Of a stretch of 64,000 bases of DNA, positions 46,901-53,565 are shown piece by piece. Location of the stretch: contig JAKSZU010000027.1 of the NCBI GenBank assembly GCA_026018925.1, forward strand, positions 2,489,531 through 2,553,530, given 5' to 3'. The notes beneath the pieces were generated by a model. That model was not told where the DNA came from. It was given only the letters and a program-made list of their open reading frames with translations, and made no database searches. The position numbers and the translations under genes were made by a program. How positions within the stretch are numbered: position 1 is the stretch's first letter; each line of letters starts with the position of its first letter. Origin of the DNA: Tupaia tana (lineage: Eukaryota; Chordata; Mammalia; Scandentia; Tupaiidae).

Positions 46901-47289
46901 ACGACATGCTCCTGTCCAGGACGCAGCACGTGCCCCCACAGCAGCCCAGCTGGGATGGGACCCGGGCACCACCTGCGGCACCCACACCCCCACCCGCGCC
47001 AAGACCTGGAAGGAGGCGGGCTGGGGGAGGGGGAATAAAGGCTGGCCTGGGGCGCGGCGCTCCGTCACACTGTCCCACAGCACGGTGGGACACGCAGACC
47101 CAGACACGCCAGGCGTGGCGGTGGCCAGGAGGGGCAGGGCACGTCCGCGGGCTACCTTACCTGCCTCGCCACCCTGCGGGCCTCCCAGTAGGGCTTCGAG
47201 TCGTCCACGGCTTTGCCGAGTCTCTTCACCAGCTCGTCCAGCTTGACCGTCGCTTCCACCAGCACGGAGCGGAACCTCTGACGGGCGTC
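20089..47289 (-). CDS. SH3BP5: SH3 domain-binding protein 5 (Sab), all but the first coding exon
   Basis: Coiled-coil adaptor known to sit in the outer mitochondrial membrane, dock JNK and act as a RAB11 exchange factor. Seven - strand exons join in frame: 47161-47289, 31280-31444, 26581-26711, 24346-24388, 23067-23283, 21140-21400 and 20089-20291. They encode about 382 residues, collinear with human SH3BP5 (455 residues), with all junctions GT-AG. The N-terminal half is heptad-rich coiled coil (SVLVEATVKLDELVK, ISLAEQRLLEDDKRQ). The C-terminal half is Ser/Glu-rich and carries two segments resembling JNK docking motifs (RPGSLDLP and RMKQLSLQ; my reading of the sequence). It ends ADIKLVQIG. 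The first coding exon, expected to carry the acidic N-terminus, was not found and should lie beyond 64 kb. Confidence 0.96.
20292..21139 (-). other. SH3BP5: SH3BP5 last intron (848 bp) with splice-donor minisatellite
   Basis: Donor GTGAGC and acceptor CTGTAG join CGA-G to GA-GAC, restoring ERGDR as in human. The donor end is a 10-bp tandem array (20911-21130); a SINE lies near the middle (20567-20800). Confidence 0.9.
20567..20800 (+). mobile_element. tRNA-SINE in SH3BP5 last intron
   Basis: GGACCAGCAGGCAGCGCAAT head to GGGCCCTATAGCAAAAATC tail; antisense to SH3BP5. Confidence 0.85.
20911..21150 (-). repeat. SH3BP5: 10-bp minisatellite built from a splice donor, 24 units
   Basis: Exactly 24 ten-base units in three - strand types: GGTGGGCCGA (15), GGTGGAGCGA (7) and GGTGAGCCGA (2). 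The unit at 21141-21150 is coding (E-V-E-R), and the unit at 21131-21140 holds the authentic donor GAG|GTGAGC. The remaining 22 units lie in the intron, and each repeats a GAG|GT dinucleotide context. Confidence 0.95.
21140..21400 (-). CDS. SH3BP5: SH3BP5 exon with first docking-like motif
   Basis: Encodes ASEAFEDDNCGNFVSEDDSE, SSGPTSPSEMPDQ, RPGSLDLPSPVSLSEFG and ends ECEVER. Acceptor CACCCTAG. The donor at 21139 is GAG|GTGAGC. The last ten bases of the exon and this donor are the first two units of a 10-bp tandem array running into the intron. Confidence 0.95.
21401..22014 (-). other. SH3BP5: SH3BP5 intron, nothing firm
   Basis: GC-rich unique sequence. A short L2-like stretch near 21890-21910 (TTCGCCTGGAACACAG) is possible. 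Confidence 0.5.
22015..22120 (+). mobile_element. MIR SINE
   Basis: CTGTGTGGCCTGGGTTGAGT, ACTGAACCTCTCTGAGCTTC and TATGAGATGAGG follow the MIR core. Confidence 0.75.
22121..22240. mobile_element. Short inverted-repeat DNA element (MITE-like)
   Basis: Left arm CTCAAAAAGCTCATGGGAAA is mirrored by right arm CCCATTCTCCGTGAGCTCTC, with TTGCACCAAAACACAAGTC between. Resembles a known mammalian mariner-like palindromic repeat; a second copy is at 62806-62890. Confidence 0.5.
22288..22535 (+). mobile_element. tRNA-SINE, long form
   Basis: GCCGGCAGGTCGTGCAGTGG head to CATGCCCTACAGCAAAAAG tail and A-rich end. Confidence 0.8.
23067..23283 (-). CDS. SH3BP5: SH3BP5 exon, end of coiled coil and linker
   Basis: Encodes QLKKTVDDLQARLTLAKGEY, SDEIHERRRSSAMGPRG and onward to KPEPDAIS. 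Acceptor TGACCAG, donor GTGAGT. The Gly-rich linker (SAEGLSGG) differs from human. Confidence 0.95.
23620..23795 (+). mobile_element. tRNA-SINE, short form
   Basis: Head, then GGCTTGCTTTCTCATTTTCC, CT-rich block, TTCTCTGGTCAAATTTAAAT and an AT tail. This ending defines the short subfamily. Confidence 0.8.
23808..24042 (+). mobile_element. tRNA-SINE, long form
   Basis: GGGGCCGCCAGCAGTGCGG head; GAGCAAGCACCCTACAGCAC tail. Confidence 0.75.
24346..24388 (-). CDS. SH3BP5: SH3BP5 43-bp micro-exon
   Basis: Encodes PYFELKAKYYVQLE, completing the split Lys codon. Acceptor TTCTGCAG, donor GTACGT. Too short for ordinary ORF calling; identified by identity to the human protein. Confidence 0.95.
24622..24875 (+). 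mobile_element. tRNA-SINE, long form, near consensus
   Basis: GACCAGATGGCGTAATGGTT head; GTGCCCAAGATCCCGAGAGG body; CACACGCCCTATAGCAAAAA tail. Confidence 0.85.
25161..25563. repeat. 31-bp minisatellite, 13 copies
   Basis: Unit begins GCCAGGACACGGGCAGCAGG, period exactly 31. Two unit types (GGGGCAGCG and GGGACAGCG) occur in the order B-A-A-B-B-A-A-A-A-A-A-B-A. No unit has a stop in any frame, which explains long open frames on both strands. Lies in an SH3BP5 intron. Confidence 0.96.
25564..26580 (-). other. SH3BP5: SH3BP5 intron, CA-rich stretch only
   Basis: GC-rich unique sequence, with an impure CA run at 26148-26190. Nothing else recognised. Confidence 0.55.
26581..26711 (-). CDS. SH3BP5: SH3BP5 exon, coiled coil
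   Basis: Encodes VMEAEQTKTRSELVHKETAA and onward to RRAINKS plus two bases of Lys. Acceptor TCCCCAG, donor GTGAGT. Arg replaces Lys at several positions relative to human (ERKLRRA). Confidence 0.96.
26712..27069 (-). other. SH3BP5: SH3BP5 intron, nothing recognised
   Basis: GC-rich unique sequence upstream (on the - strand) of the exon at 26581-26711. Confidence 0.5.
27070..27233 (-). mobile_element. tRNA-SINE, short form
   Basis: TTTATTTTCATTTGACCAGA start; head complement ends CTTAACCACCATGCCACCTG. Confidence 0.85.
27240..27345 (-). mobile_element. tRNA-SINE, short form, truncated
   Basis: Same AT tail and GACCAGAGAGAGACACAGAG as its neighbour, but the head is missing. Confidence 0.7.
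27364..27625 (+). mobile_element. tRNA-SINE, long form
   Basis: GGACCAGCTAATGGTATAAT head to TGCCCTATAGCAAAAATCTC tail and AAAAT-rich end. Confidence 0.85.
27777..28055 (+). mobile_element. tRNA-SINE, long form with TG expansion
   Basis: GGGCCAACAAATGGCATTGT head; internal TG run; CACACCCTAAGGCAAAAACC tail. Confidence 0.85.
27874..27911. repeat. (TG)n microsatellite inside SINE
   Basis: Perfect TG run of about 19 units at the SINE's TG-rich site. Confidence 0.95.
28207..28356 (+). mobile_element. tRNA-SINE with internal deletion and long poly(A)
   Basis: GGGACCAGCAGATGGTATAA head jumps to the CTCTCTCTGTCTCTGTC block, then about 37 uninterrupted A. The unbroken A tail suggests a young copy. 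Confidence 0.85.
28398..28602 (+). mobile_element. tRNA-SINE, short form
   Basis: GTGGTTAAGGCACTGGACTC head, CTCTCTCTGGCCAAATTAAA end, then an AAAT repeat. Confidence 0.85.
28603..29684 (-). other. SH3BP5: SH3BP5 intron, nothing recognised
   Basis: GC-rich unique sequence; short ORFs on both strands lack recognisable protein similarity. Confidence 0.55.
29685..30085 (+). mobile_element. tRNA-SINE with tripled 3' half
   Basis: One head (CAGTTCAAATCCTGGACCCC), then three tandem copies of an 84-89 bp segment running from GGGATGG through CCCGTCATGGGCGCC and CCTGCTGAACACACA. Copies begin near 29809, 29893 and 29981. One tail (GCCCTCTGGCAAATTC). Confidence 0.8.
30300..30465 (-). mobile_element. 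tRNA-SINE, short form
   Basis: TTTATTCAATTTGACCAGAG to CTCCACCACGCCACCTGCCG. Confidence 0.8.
30466..31279 (-). other. SH3BP5: SH3BP5 intron, nothing recognised
   Basis: Unique GC-rich sequence downstream (on -) of the 55-residue coiled-coil exon. Confidence 0.5.
31280..31444 (-). CDS. SH3BP5: SH3BP5 exon, coiled coil
   Basis: Encodes 55 residues, AQLEAQKATQDFQRATEVLR onward to NHATQR. Acceptor CGCACAG, donor GTGAGT. Strongly helical and charged. Confidence 0.96.
31935..32162 (-). mobile_element. tRNA-SINE, long form
   Basis: GGGAGACAGAGACGGTGAGA through TGGGACTCGAACCGCAGTAG; the tail end is weak. Confidence 0.75.
32163..32285 (+). mobile_element. Ancient DNA-transposon fragment
   Basis: GAGGCAATCACATTTGGATA, TAAATGAAATATAGC and TTTCACCCACTTCC match the same old repeat as 1640-1745, cut by a SINE at about 32280. 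Confidence 0.45.
32276..32545 (-). mobile_element. tRNA-SINE, long form, near consensus
   Basis: Poly(T), then GGTTTTTGCTATAGGGCGCG; GGGACTCGAACCGCGGTCGA; ends CATTACGCTAACTGCTGGTC. Among the best preserved copies, so likely young. Confidence 0.9.
32546..33219 (-). other. SH3BP5: SH3BP5 intron, mostly unique
   Basis: 32548-32770 may be a very diverged short SINE on - (GGGAGAGAAAGAGAG, GGGATGCGAACCCAGGACCC). The rest is GC-rich unique sequence. Confidence 0.4.
33220..33555. repeat. Hexamer array in a higher-order repeat
   Basis: Runs of GACCCG/GACCCA hexamers alternate with a spacer of about 45 bp that includes AGCTCTCCTGACGTTCGGGG. The spacer occurs four times (near 33237, 33333, 33409 and 33493). 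One strand is nearly G-free C-rich sequence. Confidence 0.93.
33556..34954 (-). other. SH3BP5: SH3BP5 intron, nothing firm
   Basis: GC-rich unique sequence. A short L2-tail-like stretch near 34400 (GGCCCGGCACACAG) is possible. Confidence 0.5.
34955..35192 (-). mobile_element. tRNA-SINE, long form
   Basis: CTTTTGCCTCAGGGCAGGCG start; CTCTCGGGATCTTGGGCACG; CTGCTATGCCATCTGCTCCC end. Confidence 0.85.
35193..36860 (-). other. SH3BP5: SH3BP5 intron, nothing recognised
   Basis: Long GC-rich unique stretch; the 308-codon + strand open frame inside it has no recognisable domain. Confidence 0.5.
36880..37230 (+). mobile_element. LINE-1 3' UTR remnant
   Basis: AAAATAATAACAACAGC start, GGTGCTGGTGACAGGCAC and AATTCCACCATAAAAAGTTA resemble an L1M 3' end. 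Confidence 0.45.
37477..37775 (+). mobile_element. tRNA-SINE, long form
   Basis: GGGACCGGCAGGTGGCGCAG head, short TG run at 37569-37599, purine block, and an AAAT tail (37749-37772). Confidence 0.85.
38215..38402 (-). mobile_element. tRNA-SINE, long form, diverged
   Basis: CCGTAATCCCTTCTTCTCC body; GGTTTCGAACCACAATCAG and CCTTAACCACTAGG head complement. Confidence 0.7.
38403..38914 (-). other. SH3BP5: SH3BP5 intron, nothing recognised
   Basis: Unique sequence between two SINEs. Confidence 0.5.
38915..39088 (-). mobile_element. tRNA-SINE, short form
   Basis: TTTTTAAAAATTTGACATGG to CCAACCACCATGGACCTGCT. Confidence 0.75.
39089..40914 (-). other. SH3BP5: SH3BP5 intron, nothing recognised
   Basis: GC-rich unique sequence of 1.8 kb, one of the longest repeat-poor stretches in the gene body. 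Confidence 0.5.
40915..41175 (-). mobile_element. tRNA-SINE with CA expansion
   Basis: AGAGCGAGTCAGAGAGAAAG start; CA run 41041-41077; CCCTAACCACTAAGCCCCAG end. Confidence 0.8.
41041..41077. repeat. (CA)n microsatellite inside SINE
   Basis: CA run with one TA interruption at the SINE's TG-rich site. Confidence 0.95.
41277..41510 (+). mobile_element. tRNA-SINE, long form
   Basis: GGGACCAGCAGTTGCGTAAT head with its B-box region deleted; CACACGCCCTATAACAAAAA tail and A-rich end. Confidence 0.85.
41812..42012 (-). mobile_element. tRNA-SINE, diverged
   Basis: GGATCTGGGGCGCACACCC body; GGGTTCAACCACAGGCAACC head complement; ends GACGGGCTGGCCC. Confidence 0.65.
42013..43824 (-). other. SH3BP5: SH3BP5 intron, nothing recognised
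   Basis: GC-rich unique sequence. Confidence 0.5.
43825..44095 (+). mobile_element. tRNA-SINE with TG expansion
   Basis: GCAGCCTAGTTGCTAAGGG head; TG run 43930-43962; GAGCACACCCTACAGCAAAA tail. Confidence 0.85.
43930..43962. repeat. (TG)n microsatellite inside SINE
   Basis: Perfect TG run of about 16 units at the SINE's TG-rich site. Confidence 0.95.
44096..45049 (-). other. SH3BP5: SH3BP5 intron, nothing recognised
   Basis: GC-rich unique sequence. Confidence 0.5.
45050..45300 (+). mobile_element. tRNA-SINE, long form
   Basis: GCTGGGCGGCATGGCGGTTG head; GTTCGAGTTCCAGATCGG; CACACGCTCTCTAGCAAATC tail. Confidence 0.75.
45890..46335. repeat. 62-68 bp minisatellite, about 7 copies
   Basis: Phase marker GGCAGGGTACGGAGAC recurs near 45933, 46001, 46069 and 46136 (period 67-68). 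It continues as a variant block (AGGAGCAGGAGTCAGGGTAC) of period about 62 to 46335. Located about 0.8 kb from the SH3BP5 exon at 47161. Confidence 0.9.
46336..47160 (-). other. SH3BP5: SH3BP5 intron, nothing recognised
   Basis: GC-rich unique sequence with a run of ten G (46890-46899). Confidence 0.5.
47161..47289 (-). CDS. SH3BP5: SH3BP5 exon, start of coiled coil
   Basis: Encodes 43 residues, DARQRFRSVLVEATVKLDEL onward to EARRVARQ, phase 0 at both ends. Acceptor CGGTGCAG, donor GTAAGG. The most 5' SH3BP5 exon in the window. Confidence 0.95.
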
Positions 47290-47617
47290 CTGCACCGGGG
47301 AGAGGCAACCGCTCAGGCGTAAGGAGTCGACAAGCACCCGCTTCACCGGCCAGAAACACCACGGAGGGGCTGTGCGCCCAGAGAGGCCCCTCACGGGGCA
47401 GTGTCTGGAGCAGCATGCCCAGAGAACGCCCCGCCGTGGTGGAAACGCCACCGAGCTGCACCACACAGCCCGCAGCCACCAGCCACGCGTGACCGCTGTG
47501 CACGGGAGACCGGCTAGCCCGACGGGAAGCCAGCTGCTAATCAGTGCTAATTAGTCCCACTCAGACTTCTGAGACGTGGCTGCAAAGAACAGCAGTTAGA
47601 TCCCATAGCCCTGCCCA

Positions 47618-47825
47618 GGGCCAGTCCTATGGCCTCGTGGTAAAGACAGAGGGATCCCACATGGCTGATCCCGGTTCGAGTCCAGGCCCCAGTGGCTTGG
47701 AAGGTGGATGTGTGTGCCCTAAACCCCAACGGGGCAGAGAAATGGAGAAGGGTCTGCTGCGTGACCATGCCCCCAGAGGTGCTTTCTCCTCTCTGGTCAG
47801 CACACAGGCCCTCCCGCAACAAGTA
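47618..47825 (+). mobile_element. tRNA-SINE, long form, diverged
   Basis: GGGCCAGTCCTATGGCCTCG head; CCGGTTCGAGTCCAGGCCCC; eroded tail. Confidence 0.7.
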
Positions 47826-48191
47826 AGGAATCAGGAGCTGCTAGCTGGCTCTGAGCAGGTGACCGGGGAAGAGGAGTAGACAGTGCCCCTGACGCTTAGT
47901 CCACTCCCGTGACATCCTCAACCACACGCATGGACAATGTGACGTGGCGGCTGCGAATCACCATGAGCAGACCCCGTGCTGGGCACGAGCATGGCCTCTT
48001 CAGGGCCCTGCAGCCTGGTGGGTGAGGTGGGCACTACAGCTGCTCCGGAGAAGCCCGTGCTGGGCGTGCACAGGTGTCACGAGCCCCGCCAGACCAGGTG
48101 TCAACGGCAGACTCACAGGAAACTTCCAGAGGACATCTAAACAGAAGTCCAAAGAAAACCAGGCACCTGGGGTAATGGAGGAGATTACTGA

Positions 48192-48460
48192 GGGGCCAGC
48201 AGGTGGCGTGGTGGCTAAGGCTTCAGGTTCCCACATGGCCTTCCATGGTTTGAGTCCCAGACCCAGCAGCTTAAGGATCCTGCCAGGCACGTGTGCATGC
48301 GTGCCCAAAATCTCAAGAGGAGGATGGAGGAGACGGGACTGCGGCAAGGCCACCCCCACTGAGGGGTGATTTTTCACTTTCCCTCTCTCTGTCTGTCTTT
48401 CTCCAGCCAACGCACACACCCTATGGCAAAAATCTTCCTGAAAAGGAAAGAAAGGAGGAG
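48192..48460 (+). mobile_element. tRNA-SINE, long form
   Basis: GGGGCCAGCAGGTGGCGTGG head; CACACACCCTATGGCAAAAA tail. Confidence 0.85.
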
Positions 48461-49529
48461 AACCTGACGGGAGCCACGTGTCTGCGGCGCGGAGAACGAT
48501 GCGGATGCGGACGGGAGTGGCCGCCAGTCGGCACAGCCTCGAGCAGGGAGTGTGGACGGGACCGTGGGGCTCCCCACTTCTGGAAGTTAGGGGTCAGACC
48601 TGAGGGCAGGAGAGCAGAGACGAAGACCAAGACACTCGGCCCAGGTGGGGCTGCCGGCCGGGGCTGTACTCGCAGACCCCCAGCCTCCCTGCATCTCCTT
48701 TCAGCAGCGTTTGCACAATGGAGTCACACTGGGTGGTGCACGCATGTTTGCACGCGCGAGTTCGAGAAAGGGGAAATGAGCCGTCAGGAGGAACAGCACA
48801 TGACCACGGCCGTGGGGCAGCCCCAGAACTGAGGGGGCTGCCCCAGGAGCACGTGACCCTGACAAGGCCCCATCTGAGAACCTACACGCGGGCTGCAGGG
48901 CCTCCCGGGAGAAGCAGGCCCGAACGGCTCTGGTTCACCTCCCCGCCACCTCGAGCGCTGGGCCCCGATGGGCCTGAGAATGTGCCGGCTTCCAGGCCAG
49001 GACTGGCTCCCAGGGCCTGACACAGGCTCCCCCCTCCCGTGGAGCGTGTCCTTAGGTCATCCTGATTCTCCACCTCTCTCCTGGCAGGCTCGGCCACGGA
49101 GGACAAGACCAGACACCTCCGGGGCGGGTGCCCCAGGCACATATGCCCTGCAGCCCTGGAGCAGCGCCCCACAGAGCTTTCCGGAAGCGGGAGGCAGCAT
49201 GCTGTCAAAGCCCAGATTTGAACTGGCCACGCGGACTCAAGGCTGGCTAGCCCTCTTTCTGCAGGGCTCTGTGAGCCCCCACGTTTCCTAGGACACGATG
49301 CGTCCCACCCGCAGGGCGGGCTCTGGAGGGAACAAAGGTGAGTGCGAATGTCACACCCCGACGGCCCCTGGCACACCGCAGGTGCGCAGTAAGTGCACAA
49401 GATCCTCCCTTCTGAAAACGAGGGTGGCAACCCATTAAAACCACCGAGGAGGCCTCTCTGAGGCGGAGGCTGACACGACTGTGCAATGGCGCCCTGTAAC
49501 CCACCGCACAGACAGCCACGTTGCAAAAG
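48461..49529 (-). other. Intron, nothing firm
   Basis: Unique GC-rich sequence. An L2-tail-like stretch at 49370-49400 (CCTGGCACACCGCAGG) is possible. Confidence 0.45.
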
Positions 49530-49785
49530 GCAAATGCTGCTGGACTCCCATGTAGTCAACCGCGGTTTGAGCCCCAGACCCGGCGGCTTAAATTCACGCT
49601 GGGTGCATGTACGTGCATGCCCAAGATCCTGAGAGGAGAATGGAGAAGAAGGGATTACAGTGTGGCCATCCCCCTGGGGGGTGATTTCTCACTCTCTGTC
49701 TCTGTCTGTCTCTTTCTGGTGAGCACACGTTCCCTATAGCAAAAACCTCTCCAAAAAAATAAAAATAAAAATAAATAAATAAAGT
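49530..49785 (+). mobile_element. tRNA-SINE, long form, 5' truncated
   Basis: Begins inside the head (TGCTGGACTCCCATGTAGTC); CGTTCCCTATAGCAAAAACC tail and AAAT end. Confidence 0.85.
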
Positions 49786-50064
49786 CAAATGATCTGTCAA
49801 CACCAAGTTCCTTTCCCACCCAGCAACTGTGAGCTGGAAGTGGGGCGGAGGGCTGTGCCCTCACCCAACGCCCTGCCTGAGGCCCGCCCAGCCAGCCTCG
49901 CTCCCCGGTCCCGTGCCCAGCCCTGGAGATGACAGGTTGGCACAAGTGACTGGGACCCTCCCAGGGGGCAGGGGGTGCAGAGCCGGGATGGACGTGGTCG
50001 TCCCCACCGCAGGGCTCCCCCGTCAGCCCATCCATCGGCCCAGCTTAGGTGGGTGCCGGCGTGG

Positions 50065-50165
50065 TTACCCCGTGCTAGGAGGGGGCTGACACACGGGAGG
50101 TGGGGGAATCTGCCCAAGATCACGGGGCTGGGAAGCACAGGGCCCGGAACTCTGGCAGGACATAC
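50065..50165 (-). mobile_element. MIR-like fragment
   Basis: GGGGGAATCTGCCCAAGATC and GGGCCCGGAACTCTGG resemble the MIR 3' half in reverse. Confidence 0.45.
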
Positions 50166-50459
50166 ACAAGCCCTGCGTGCTGTGATGAGACTAAGGCCTC
50201 GGTACTCCCGGGGGCAGACGGCCACCAGAAGGCCACCCGAACGAGCTGCTGGCCAAGCCCGTCCAGGCCTGGCCCTGAGGGAAGGGGCTCCCCGACAGTG
50301 GAGTGGCGCGAGAGCCCCAGGACTGGCACAGCAGGCAGGCGCGGGCGGGCGCGATGGTGTGATCCGTGTTGAGGCATCCGAGCCTGAGCCGCGTGGGGCC
50401 AGGTGTTGTTTCGGTGGGGGGCGCAGGAGAGATCACTTCTGGTCTATACTCCTTTCACT

Positions 50460-50690
50460 TTAACTTTGGCAAAGCGCACATGTGCGCACCCGGGACAGGG
50501 AGAGGGGAGGAGACAGGGAGGAAGACCCTCCGTCGGGCAGTCGGGCCACAGCACCGCCTCTTCCTTCCCTTTTTCCTTTCGGGACTTCAGACACGCACTC
50601 ACACTTGCCTGGCATGTTTCTCATGCCACCGGGTCTGCGATTCAAACTGGGATCTAGCTGCCTAACCACCAGGCCACCGGCTGGCCCTAG
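50460..50690 (-). mobile_element. tRNA-SINE, long form, diverged
   Basis: Body with GGGCCACAGCACCGCCTCTT; head complement CCTAACCACCAGGCCACCGG. Confidence 0.7.
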
Positions 50691-50714
50691 AGTATCTTTT
50701 ATTTCTTTTTTCTT

Positions 50715-50950
50715 TTTCTTTTTTTTTTTTTTGAGATTTTTGCTATAGGGTGTGTGTGCTCGCCAGAGAGAGAGAAAGAGACAAAGTGCGGTATGGCCCC
50801 CCAGACAGGATGGCCACGCTCCAAGCCCTTCTCCTCCATTCTCTGGTCAGGACTTTGGGCACGCACACACAGGTACCCGGTCCAGGACTTGAACCGCGGT
50901 CGACCATGAGGGAGTCCAGTGCTTAACCACTAGGGCCACCTGCTGCCCAC
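50715..50950 (-). mobile_element. tRNA-SINE, long form
   Basis: T-rich tail, GAGATTTTTGCTATAGGGTG; GACTTGAACCGCGGTCGACC; CTTAACCACTAGGGCCACCT end. Confidence 0.85.
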
Positions 50951-51187
50951 CGCCCTGGAGTGCATTGAGACTCCTCAGGTGATTGTGGTGTGCGGGGTCG
51001 GGCCCATCAGCCTCATGAGCCCTTTGCGACACCTGTAGGGGTGACCACGGGAGGGCAGCCCGCCACGAGACGTGACGTGGTACCAGTGACCCTCTAGGTC
51101 GGGCTCTGCCTCCCTCGGCCACGGTGCTGGCTGACAGCCCGCAGCCAGCAAGCTCACTCACCCGACGGGTTAAAAGGCAACACAAGC

Positions 51188-51419
51188 TGGGACCAGCAGA
51201 GGGCGTAATGGCTACATCACTGCTCCACCACATGGCTGACCGTGGTTCGAATCCTGGATCCGGCGGCTTAAAACTCACGCCGGGTACACGTGCATGCATA
51301 ACCCAAATCCTGAGAGAATGGAGGAGAGGGGGTTATGGCATGCACAGCATCCCCCAGAGGGTGATTTCTCGCTTTCTGTCTGTCTCTCTAGAGAACGTAC
51401 GCCCTCTATAGCAATAATC

Positions 51420-51453
<34 letters not shown>
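51188..51453 (+). mobile_element. tRNA-SINE with long poly(A)
   Basis: GGGACCAGCAGAGGGCGTAA head; CTATAGCAATAATCTCTTA then about 29 uninterrupted A. Confidence 0.9.
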
Positions 51454-51455
<2 letters not shown>

Positions 51456-51807
51456 TAAATCAGCCAGCCTTCCTGGTGACAATCCCCACCTCGACCCTCC
51501 CAGAGGCTCACAGCTGCTTGAGTAACAAGTCCTCGTAGTGTGGGGTGCAGCCTGCCCCCAGATCTCTCCTGCCCGCCTAGCATGATGGCCTTGTCCCCAG
51601 GCCTCGCCCCTGCTCCCAGTCCCTGGTGGACCAACTCTGGCCCCAGAAGGGATCATGTGACCCAGGCCTGGCCAATCAGACATGCAGACTCCTAGCCGCA
51701 GGGATGGGTTCTGGGGGGCCAGGGAGGAGGAAAGACATGACTTCCCAGACCCAATGAGGCTTCATCCTGAGACTTTCCTGAAAGAGGAAAGGAGGAGGAA
51801 GAAGTTT

Positions 51808-52085
51808 GGGGCCAGCAGGTGGCACGGTGGCTAAGGCACTGGACTCTCACATGGCCAACTGCGGTGTGAGTCCCAAACCTGGCAAATTGAAAATCACCCC
51901 AGGCGCACGTGCGTGCGTGCCCCAAATCCCAGGAAGAGCATGGGGGAGAAGGGACTGCGTGGTGGCCATTCTGTTTGGGGGGTGATTTCTTGCTTTCTGT
52001 CTCTCTGTCTGGCAAGCACACATCCCCTATAGCCAAAACACCTCTCTTAAAAAAAAAAAAAAGAAAAGAAAGAAAAAGAAAAAGA
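51808..52085 (+). mobile_element. tRNA-SINE, long form
   Basis: GGGGCCAGCAGGTGGCACGG head; CATCCCCTATAGCCAAAACA tail and A-rich end. Confidence 0.9.
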
Positions 52086-52564
52086 CATTTCTTTACATCC
52101 ATTAACGGCAGCTCGCCTCAGTCCCTAGTTCAAGAAACGCTGGGCCACTGTCCCCCAGTCACCGGCGACCGCGCCTTCCGAGATCAGAGCAGGGGCTGCG
52201 CAGGAAGGCGGGGAGGACAGAAAGCGGCTCTCCCTGCAGGACGGGGTCCGTGGAGGGGACAGCTGGCCAGCACAAGCTCATCTCAGACAAGCAGCCCTCC
52301 TGCCGGTCACGGGACGGGCCACGCACCACTCGGCAGGCCACAGCAGGTTCAGGTCAGCACCAACCAGTCCGAACCGTCTCCCCTGCCAGGAGAAGGTCAG
52401 CTCTCCCGATCCGAAGACCGGGGCAGCCATTAGGTGACTCAGACCAGGGGAATCTGTTCAGACGAAGAACTGCTGAGGACGGCAGTCTGCCTGTGCATGC
52501 GTCAGTGTCACAAGGCTCTGAGCCAGGCCGGCAGGCCACCCTCGGGCCCTGGGACCGTCCCCGA

Positions 52565-52640
52565 TTTCTGGCCAATCCCCCTAAGCCTCAGTATCTTGCT
52601 GGTTAACGGAGGACGGCAATGGCTTTCCTTCACAAAGGTG
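52565..52640 (+). mobile_element. MIR fragment
   Basis: CCCCTAAGCCTCAGTATC and TGGTTAACGGAGGACGGCAA follow the MIR 3' half. Confidence 0.45.
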
Positions 52641-52784
52641 TCCCCAGGGCCGGGTGAGGAGGAGACGCCGGCTTGTTAAAAATAGCTGGCCTACATTAGC
52701 GATGACAGCATACTTCAAAGGGCCCTAGTGACGCCGTGTCTAAACACGCTTTCGGCACGTAGAGAGAGATTCCACACGCTTCCT

Positions 52785-52870
52785 CTGAGCTTCACGAGAG
52801 CCCTGAAACAGGCTCAGCAAGAACTGCCACCCCGGCCCACAGCTGAGAAAAGCGGGCCCGCGAGGACGCG
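52785..52870 (-). mobile_element. MIR-like fragment
   Basis: GAGCTTCACGAGAGCCCTGA and CAGCTGAGAAAAGCGG resemble the MIR/L2 region complementary to the conserved core. Confidence 0.35.
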
Positions 52871-53565
52871 CAGACCTCGGACGGAGGCCGCGTCTGGTCT
52901 GCCCGGCACTTCCGTGGCTCCTGACGTGTGACTAAGGGGCCCTTGGGTGGCGAGTGGGGAATGGGGAGGGGTGTCTGCCGGGGGAACCACTGCCAAATGC
53001 TCGATTAAAAAAAAGTAGTTTCCGTTCACCAAGTCAGGAAGTTTCCTTCTTAAGCTAACGTCCACACGCGAAGGACTGAGGACACGGCGAACGCCGCGGG
53101 CCCTGCGAAGTGCCGGCAGCAGGGGCGGGTTGGGGGCACTGCCCGGAAGACCGACGGCTCTGTACCCACGAGCACCTACAGCCAGGATGCCGGGCTGGAC
53201 TGGGGGCTGGACTGGGGGCTGCGTGTGGCCGCGGGTCTGGGTCCAAGCCCCATCCACCTGACACACCCCAGGCATGCGTGTGCTGGGATCCTGGGGAAGG
53301 GGCGCGGTGAGACCATATTCAGCAGAGGGCCCCGCCATACGCGGCCACGCTACCACGAGAAGGAATTTCATGGTGAAAGGCACTGCTGGGGACAGGCTGC
53401 CCTACTGACCAGTGTCAAGCTGCCGCAGCCTTTGTTAAGTGCACCACAGGTCACACTCCCGGCCGCTCAGCCAGCCTGTCCTTCGGGAACACAGGTGGCA
53501 GCTCACGGGCCACGCCTGCAGCCATGGGCGTGTTCGCTGTCACCCAGCCCGAAGCAGCACCAGTG
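52871..53565 (-). other. Intron, nothing recognised
   Basis: GC-rich unique sequence leading into the 53.57 kb array. Confidence 0.45.
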